NCBI GenBank assembly: GCA_964017195.1
Contig: OZ024895.1
Span: 45,999,673 to 46,063,672, forward strand
DNA from: Siderastrea radians
Lineage: Eukaryota > Cnidaria > Anthozoa > Scleractinia > Rhizangiidae
Length of the DNA stretch: 64,000 nt
Direction of reading: 5' to 3'
In this document: positions 59,601 to 64,000 of the stretch, in pieces
How positions within the stretch are numbered: the stretch's first letter is position 1
Layout of the letters: the number at the start of each line of letters is the position of its first letter
Translations under genes and position numbers: made by a program
The notes under the pieces: generated by a model
The model's input: only the letters and a program-made list of their open reading frames with translations
Told to the model about the DNA's origin: nothing
Database searches by the model: none

Positions 59601-62600
59601 GAGTGCATCTCGTTCACTCTCATGGATTCGAATCTGTAGGAAAGCTTTTTGTATATCTCCCGCTAAGACTACTGGGTAGGCTCTCTGTTGGACGAGCACG
59701 TCCCATAGCTTGTTCTGAAGTGGCGGTCCTGAGTACAAACAGTCGTTCAGGGACGGGGACTCGGGCGTCGCTCGGGCAGAGGCGTCATAGACAATTCTCA
59801 TCTTGGTGGTTTCAGCGGACTTGCGAATTACGCACTTGTGAGGGATGTAGAACTCTTTCTCTGGCTGGGAAACAGGGGGTGCCTTTTCGATAACTCCTTC
59901 AGTCAGCTGCTCCTGAATAATGCCGTCGTATTCGACAGTAAGATCTTCGCGTTGGAGTTTTCTGGTTAGGTTCTTAAGTCGCTTGAGGCTGCCTTCCTTG
60001 TTTGAGGGCAGTGGTGAGTGATTGGCCTTCCACGGCAAAGTGGTCTCGTACCAGCCATCTTGCGAACGCGTTAATTGCTCTTTAAATTCTTTGTACACCA
60101 TTGTCTGGTCATGATCTGCCATGTCACGCAATCCCAAGACGTCTAGTTTGCACAATTCTTCATAGTCGCTTTGACTTGTCTGGGTAAGCAGCATGATGTT
60201 TTTGTCGAACTCTTTTCCAGGGGACATTAGGAACCATCCGAACTTGGTGAGTTCCACTATGGGGTCATTTTCTTGCCCAATTTTCGGTTTCGTTTCAGTT
60301 TTGATTCTGGCGTACTCCCCGCTGCCAAGCACCACGTGGACCGGAAGAGACGCTTTCGTGTCATCATCGTTGACATGTACACCTTTCAAATGTGAGTACT
60401 TTTCAATTAGCGCGCGATAATTAGGGTTGTCAATGGACAACAGTTCCGTCTTGTTTACTTTTGTCGCTTTGACTGACAGCGAAAATTGATGGTTGACCGA
60501 TTGCAATTCAAGATCGTAGACTTCTAGTCTGGTAACTTTTGAAGACATAAGCATATCGATTGTTTTTGTTTGGACATCAGCAGGTTTCAGGCGAAGTAAT
60601 TCGATCAGTTTCGCTGATACGTATGAGCTCCCGGCTCCTGAATCGATGAGTGCTCGACACTTAATGCCATTGACTTCTATCACGATGACAGGAAACAAAC
60701 CTTCTCCGACTTGGTTTGTAGTCAAGGCGACCCCTCTCGTAGGTGTTGGCTGATTAGTTTCTTGTCTGGGTGTATCACAAATGGACGTGTGATGACGCTT
60801 GTGGCATTGTTGACAGGAGGATTTGCTAGGACAAAAGACGACGCGATGGTTTCCGGTGGTGCAGTTGAAACACAGACGTTTGTTGAGGAGAATTTGTCTG
60901 CGATCAGAGACATGTGTCACGTTTGTACATTCCACGGCTTTGTGATCTTCGCCGCAGTAAACGCAAGGCCAACCACGTGGTTTTGAATCGGCGCCACGAC
61001 GCGTGTGGTAAATTCTTGCTTGCTGACGTACGTTCCGGTTTGCTGATTGCTGTTCTTCCTCACGTTCGCGTTGGTTTGTATCCACCGGATTTCTCCTGGT
61101 CCACAATCGAACTGCTTCTGAAAGTTTCGCAAAATCCCAGCTTTCCCAGTCTGGGTCGGTCGGGACGAGATCTCCGCGGATTGCTGGCAATTTGTCTAAC
61201 GTCATGGACACCGCCCCATTGACTTGTTCCAGTTTGTTTAGTGTCTGCAGAGCTTGCACGCAGTACGTAAGCTTTTCGCTAAATTCACCAATTTTCCTCG
61301 GGTTTGCGCTTGAAATTGAGGGGAGATCCAGAATCTCTTTGATGTAGGCTTTGACGATTTCTGACTCCTTTCCGAACCTCTCGTTTAGGATACTCTTCGC
61401 CCGATTGTATCCCTCTGCCGTGAAGGGCAATGCCTCTATTGTTCTTTTTACTTTGAAATGCAGTAGTTCTCGAAGGTAGGAAAATTTCGTGATCGGTTGA
61501 ACGCTCGTTTTATCGATTGCTTCAGTAAACTGCCCCCAAAATCGCGGCCAGTCCATGTAGGTACCGTCGAACTTCGTAATCATCAGTTTAGGCAGCTTGG
61601 CTTGTATGTCGCTTGGCGTCGTCGTCGCTTGTTGGGGGTGTGGTGCAGCTTGGATTTCTGCCTGCATCTCTATCTTCGCTTTGTGGAATTTAAGTTCTTC
61701 TTGTTTGACAACTGCTTCTGCTTCTCTTTTGCGGTCATCGATCCATGTGCGCATTTTATCCACTTCGCAATCTGCCTTTTCCAGTTGTGCGTCGATCCCG
61801 CTATTCCACGCCTCGATGTCGGCAATCTCTTCCTTCGCTCCTAGTTTTGTTGCTTCCACTTCTAGCCGCATTCGATTGATTTCCGTGGTGAGGGACCGTA
61901 AGGTGGAAAGATGTCTTTCGATCGCTTCTGGCTTCCCTGCCTCTACGATGGTGTTCGTTTTCCCAATGCTCATTTTCAGCTGTGTGACCTTGATCTCCAA
62001 ATTTGCTTCGGTCGCTTCCATCTTCGCACGGACAGAAAATCAGGACTAAATTATACTTACAACAGTTGTCCTTATGCTTCTACAGTGCCGTTGTCGGAGG
62101 TGCCACTTGTTGCGAACTTTGCCCCGTTCACTAGGGTTTTCAGGTCAACGAACTACACTAAGACAAACAGTAGAGTCGTTTGTATTTAATCACTTGGCTC
62201 ACTTCGTATTCACTCGTTACAACAGTTGTGCAAGAGCTACTCTAAACACATGGAAAAGGACGCTTGATTTTATACTAGTACATTAGATATCATTGGCTGT
62301 TGCTAGGCGATAATCAGAAAAAGTCAATCAATTCTACTAGCTAAAGTGTTCATTGTCTCATGAAGTCTAGACCTAATTTAAACATCTGTCACTGTATTGT
62401 CACGTAACCTGAAGTCTCCGAAATCCCCAACTGACCTCCATCTCCAGGGTAAAAAAGAAACTGGTGTCACTGCAGATACAAGCCCAGGAGAGAAACTTAA
62501 CTTACATGCACATTTGTTTTCTGAAAGACACGTACGGCTACCACAATGTTAACATTGGTTTGTTTGTTGATGGCATATTATGTTTTGACAAGATTATTAC

Positions 62601-63812
62601 AGTGACATGGTTAGAGAAAAATGTCATGACTTTGGTGTGGCACCTTACATTACACTGAATTCCTGATGTCACAACTATATGACATTAAATGACCAGAACC
62701 AGAAGTTTTCAACAACTATTTGTTTGGGCCAGCCAAAACCGGATGTTTGGTTTAAAGTATAAGCGTCAAGAAAAATGACCACCAAAGAATGAAAAAAACG
62801 GTATTACTAGACTCAGTCTTCACCATATTGGCAATGGCCAGCTACAGTAATTAACACCTGCATTTGTTAGTAGGAACGGCATTGATTATCTTGCCAGGTT
62901 TCCTGTATTTTGGTGTCAGCTTAATATCATGTTATGTTAACATATGAGCTGTACACAAATGCTTTTGGTTTTTTTTGCCATTTTTTGTTGTTGCTTCACT
63001 ACCTTCATCCTTGCAGTCAAAATACTATAGCTTTTTTCATTACCAGCAACACTTTTCATTTCAAGCATTGTGGAACAACAAAACAGTTCTGTTGAAAAGG
63101 GTGGGTTCTTTCCGTGACCTCAGTAATCACTTTCTTAAAATAATTCATTCCAGGAAAGAGAGAAGAAAGAAGAAGAAGAGAGAATACGAATGGAGAATAT
63201 CATGACTGGAAATCCTTTACTCAACACACAGAGCAATTTCAAAGTGAAAAGAAGGTATGATGTGATAGTTCTAATACTAATGATAAAATAAAGCAGTTTT
63301 GAAATGAGTGTCATAAAACCAAAACCAAAGAAATTACTCTAACCAATCACAAAAGGAACAAAACACAAAATGAACCAATCATAAATCAACGCAAATACAA
63401 GACAGTAATTAACGTTTAGTTCGACAAAAAGCATGCAAGGAAGTGATGATTGGTTTTTGTTTTACATCTCATTGGTTGAGAAAGTGGCGCAAGCTTTTTG
63501 AACCAATCAGAGAGCCTACTAAAGCAAAACCAAAGTAAACACAACATTACTTTTGGCACTCAATTGAAAACTGTTCTAACACATACAGATTACTTACAGA
63601 ATGATTAATTCAAAGTTCATAGTTGGGAAGTGCATCCAATTATTATTCATGCATCATCTGTAACTGTTATTGATTTTTTAAAAAATACCTGTTACAGTAA
63701 GTAACTTGAATTTTTTTTATTTCCATTCTCACTCTTCTGTTTCTAAAATATTAGGTGGGATGATGATGTTGTGTTCAAGAACTGTGCAAAAGGAGAAGAG
63801 GAAAAAAAGAAA
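53656..63812 (+). CDS. CWC15: Spliceosome-associated protein CWC15, 3' end outside the window
   Basis: Five exons join in frame: 53656-53786, 54875-55093, 55854-55935, 63154-63254, 63755-63812, giving 197 residues; human CWC15 has 229, so one exon of about 30 residues lies beyond 64000. Diagnostic parts are [61 protein letters not shown], an acidic stretch [52 protein letters not shown] and [22 protein letters not shown]15 is a component of the PRP19-associated complex in the catalytic spliceosome and is largely disordered. Intron 3 (55936-63153) holds a 6.1-kb antisense BEL/Pao element, and introns 1 and 2 hold small MITEs. All exon phases agree, so the gene looks functional despite the insertion. 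Confidence 0.94.
53939..54585. mobile_element. TTAA-flanked non-autonomous element, 647 bp
   Basis: GGTGATTCCAT and ATGGAATCACC are inverted and flanked by TTAA (53935-53938, 54586-54589). The 123-codon minus-strand frame inside has no recognisable domain. It lies in CWC15 intron 1. Confidence 0.6.
55579..55722. mobile_element. Palindromic MITE with TATCCACTGGATA motifs
   Basis: GGCCCGGTTGTTCAAAA and TTTTTGAACAACCGGGGCC are inverted ends, each next to CCA. The inside repeats TATCCACCGGATAAA-like motifs in both orientations. Same family as 9935-10110. It lies in CWC15 intron 2. Confidence 0.7.
56307..56622 (-). repeat. 3' LTR of the BEL/Pao element
   Basis: On the plus strand it reads from TGTTGCGAACTTTG to GTCTCCGAAA. 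It is nearly identical to 62108-62423. The inner edge on the element strand reads TGTTTCGG, giving TG...CA termini if TG is counted. Confidence 0.9.
56751..62021 (-). CDS. BEL/Pao gag-pol polyprotein
   Basis: A single frame of 1756 residues. In order: a coiled-coil gag region (1-130) and gag core (about 140-310); cysteine/histidine knuckles (about 352-415); an aspartic protease with DSGAG (about 460); reverse transcriptase (about 690-900) with [10 protein letters not shown] and the YVDD catalytic box (865-868); RNase H (about 1060-1180) with FGDAS and LDST; and an integrase with HHCC zinc site (His1351, His1356, Cys1386, Cys1389) and DDE residues in TDFAG, SDNGS and GGQFERL (about 1422, 1485, 1532). 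A C-terminal BEL-type domain follows, with GDTVLVRSD and KWPLA. All key residues visible to me are present and no stop interrupts it, so it may be active. No envelope gene is seen. Confidence 0.94.
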   Translation of the reverse strand: MEATEANLEIKVTQLKMSIGKTNTIVEAGKPEAIERHLSTLRSLTTEINRMRLEVEATKLGAKEEIADIEAWNSGIDAQLEKADCEVDKMRTWIDDRKREAEAVVKQEELKFHKAKIEMQAEIQAAPHPQQATTTPSDIQAKLPKLMITKFDGTYMDWPRFWGQFTEAIDKTSVQPITKFSYLRELLHFKVKRTIEALPFTAEGYNRAKSILNERFGKESEIVKAYIKEILDLPSISSANPRKIGEFSEKLTYCVQALQTLNKLEQVNGAVSMTLDKLPAIRGDLVPTDPDWESWDFAKLSEAVRLWTRRNPVDTNQREREEEQQSANRNVRQQARIYHTRRGADSKPRGWPCVYCGEDHKAVECTNVTHVSDRRQILLNKRLCFNCTTGNHRVVFCPSKSSCQQCHKRHHTSICDTPRQETNQPTPTRGVALTTNQVGEGLFPVIVIEVNGIKCRALIDSGAGSSYVSAKLIELLRLKPADVQTKTIDMLMSSKVTRLEVYDLELQSVNHQFSLSVKATKVNKTELLSIDNPNYRALIEKYSHLKGVHVNDDDTKASLPVHVVLGSGEYARIKTETKPKIGQENDPIVELTKFGWFLMSPGKEFDKNIMLLTQTSQSDYEELCKLDVLGLRDMADHDQTMVYKEFKEQLTRSQDGWYETTLPWKANHSPLPSNKEGSLKRLKNLTRKLQREDLTVEYDGIIQEQLTEGVIEKAPPVSQPEKEFYIPHKCVIRKSAETTKMRIVYDASARATPESPSLNDCLYSGPPLQNKLWDVLVQQRAYPVVLAGDIQKAFLQIRIHESERDALRFHWQTDCTSEVETYRFTRVLFGLAPSPFLLGGVLEYHLDSWAQRYPEDAERLRRSFYVDDLLTGGQDVQQTKARKEVAQAIMSDATFKLHKWHSNCPELEEDGHQQETEVQGTQLKTREKSANSPAETEEQSYAKQQLQVKPSESKLLGVKWNKSEDTIAVQFPVANTSGVTSKREVLAKLAKVYDPLGLACPVTLQGKQIYREVCDCKAAWDVPIPENLRVRWLKWEQSLPDEITVRRPIAPYQQPVLSFELHVFGDASTHGVGAAVYSVVRQEDGVTQTLVAAKARLAKRDLTVPRLELVSAHMATNLVVNVSNALKDLPEPTVYGWLDSTVALHWILGNGLYRQFVTNRVMKIKQHPQIQWRHVPTTDNPADLASRGGQVTNVELWWNGPTWLCDPENWPENPVTVKTRVSEEEAKVIREVLNLANEQPKQERNVFDELLERHDLRRTLRIQAWVRRFTTHRARKGPLTSEDVQESKNWWIRRVQYQDAQKPHFEQTRRELNLVPNADRVLECHGRVQGQYPVYLPADSLFTRKLVQRIHAETLHGGVSLTMAAIREEYWIPTLRQLVKSVRSACWGCKRFRALPLTVPPPGLLPTDRTHGRAAFEVIGTDFAGPIYYRLSQKREGKAYLVIFSCSLSRAIHLELVPNLETSAFLPCLKRLIARRGRPVVIYSDNGSTFVKAAKWLKQVRSDEQLQGYLESHDIQWKFNLSRAPWWGGQFERLIGIVKTAMYKVIGGATLSWSELNEVILDVETQVNRRPLGYVEDDVELPVLTPASFMFQRTNQLPEEQAWRIQDPNLRRRAKYLQTCKDHMWNRWQREYLTALRERHNLVHKTASYQVRIGDTVLVRSDSKNRGKWPLAIVQQTYPGRDGHIRAVQLRTSKGVIERPVQHLFPLELQCEPTVPAGGEQRLNHDAPNFRPRRAAAAAAAARMKEIANSEEIEQF
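62108..62423 (-). repeat. 5' LTR of the BEL/Pao element
   Basis: Nearly identical to 56307-56622. Between this LTR and the gag start lie about 85 bp of leader holding the candidate primer-binding site. Confidence 0.9.
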
Positions 63813-64000
63813 GTAAGCTGATTTGTTTGTGTTTCGTTGTACTTTCTACTAGATGCAAATTAATAGTGCCTTTTTTGTGCTGACGAAGTAGAGGGAGTAG
63901 AACTTAAAGTTGCTTTGGTTTGAAATACATGTAGGGTATAAATTTTGACAACTTTGTATTGTTCAGTCACATTGTAACAGTTAAATAATTATTCAACAGG

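Larger units (their letters stand above)
56307..62423 (-). mobile_element. BEL/Pao LTR retrotransposon, nearly intact, antisense in CWC15 intron 3
   Basis: Two LTRs of 316 bp (56307-56622 and 62108-62423) differ at a single noticed position (GTATTAACTCG against GTATTCACTCG). On the element's strand the 5' LTR is followed by a candidate primer-binding site starting TGGCACCTCCGACAACGG, and a purine-rich GGGGGAG tract precedes the 3' LTR. One uninterrupted gag-pol frame lies between. The LTR identity suggests recent insertion. No target-site duplication is evident, and the outer edge of the 5' LTR lacks the TG seen at the inner edge of the 3' LTR. No env-like frame is present. Confidence 0.92.

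Noticed and set aside
57135..61844. Several plus-strand frames of 60-150 codons
   Set aside because: They are antisense shadows of the BEL/Pao polyprotein.

Overview
This is animal nuclear DNA, most likely from an anthozoan cnidarian and probably a stony coral. The genes have many short exons separated by AT-rich introns with GT-AG borders (one intron looks GC-AG). The proteins resemble metazoan families closely, and the introns are full of small inverted-repeat transposons and tRNA-derived SINEs. I cannot name genus or species from sequence alone.

Layout. (1) 1.3-7.3 kb, minus strand: an ectodysplasin-like, type II membrane, collagen-containing TNF-family ligand, complete in six exons. (2) 7.6-9.3 kb: a TTAA-flanked element with two unexplained ORFs. 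(3) 10.4-17.4 kb and 19.2-27.8 kb, minus strand: two tandem phospholipid scramblase genes, each with eight exons that can be joined in frame; the downstream copy has lost the calcium-binding loop. (4) 28.1-39.5 kb, plus strand: RNF7/RBX2 (SAG), three exons. Its first intron holds a roughly 5.7-kb fold-back structure with a 51-bp minisatellite, and its second intron holds nested transposons. (5) 42.7-49.2 kb, minus strand: a DCUN1D1/2-like cullin neddylation co-factor. (6) 49.6-50.2 kb, plus strand: an intronless SNX22/24-like PX protein, head-to-head with DCUN1D. (7) 52.8-53.3 kb: an almost perfect, spacer-free palindrome of 484 bp. (8) 53.7 kb to the window end, plus strand: splicing factor CWC15, with its last exon outside the window. 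Its third intron carries a nearly intact antisense BEL/Pao LTR retrotransposon (56.3-62.4 kb).

How the genes relate. RNF7 (the RING subunit of CUL5-type ubiquitin ligases) and DCUN1D (which promotes NEDD8 transfer to cullins) act in the same pathway and are next to each other here; I see no evidence that this is more than proximity. Scramblase B and RNF7 start 309 bp apart in opposite directions, and DCUN1D and SNX24-like start about 400 bp apart in opposite directions, so both pairs probably share a bidirectional promoter. Most other open reading frames are by-products of repeats or frames opposite real exons.

The most notable observations are: the scramblase paralogue lacking its Ca-binding segment, with a gene-conversion-like identity block; a TTAA-flanked element built from 106-bp units whose end lies 6 bp from a splice donor in the TNF-ligand gene; two further transposons splitting another copy of the same repeat; the large palindrome; and a DCUN1D start codon that appears to sit alone at the end of exon 1.
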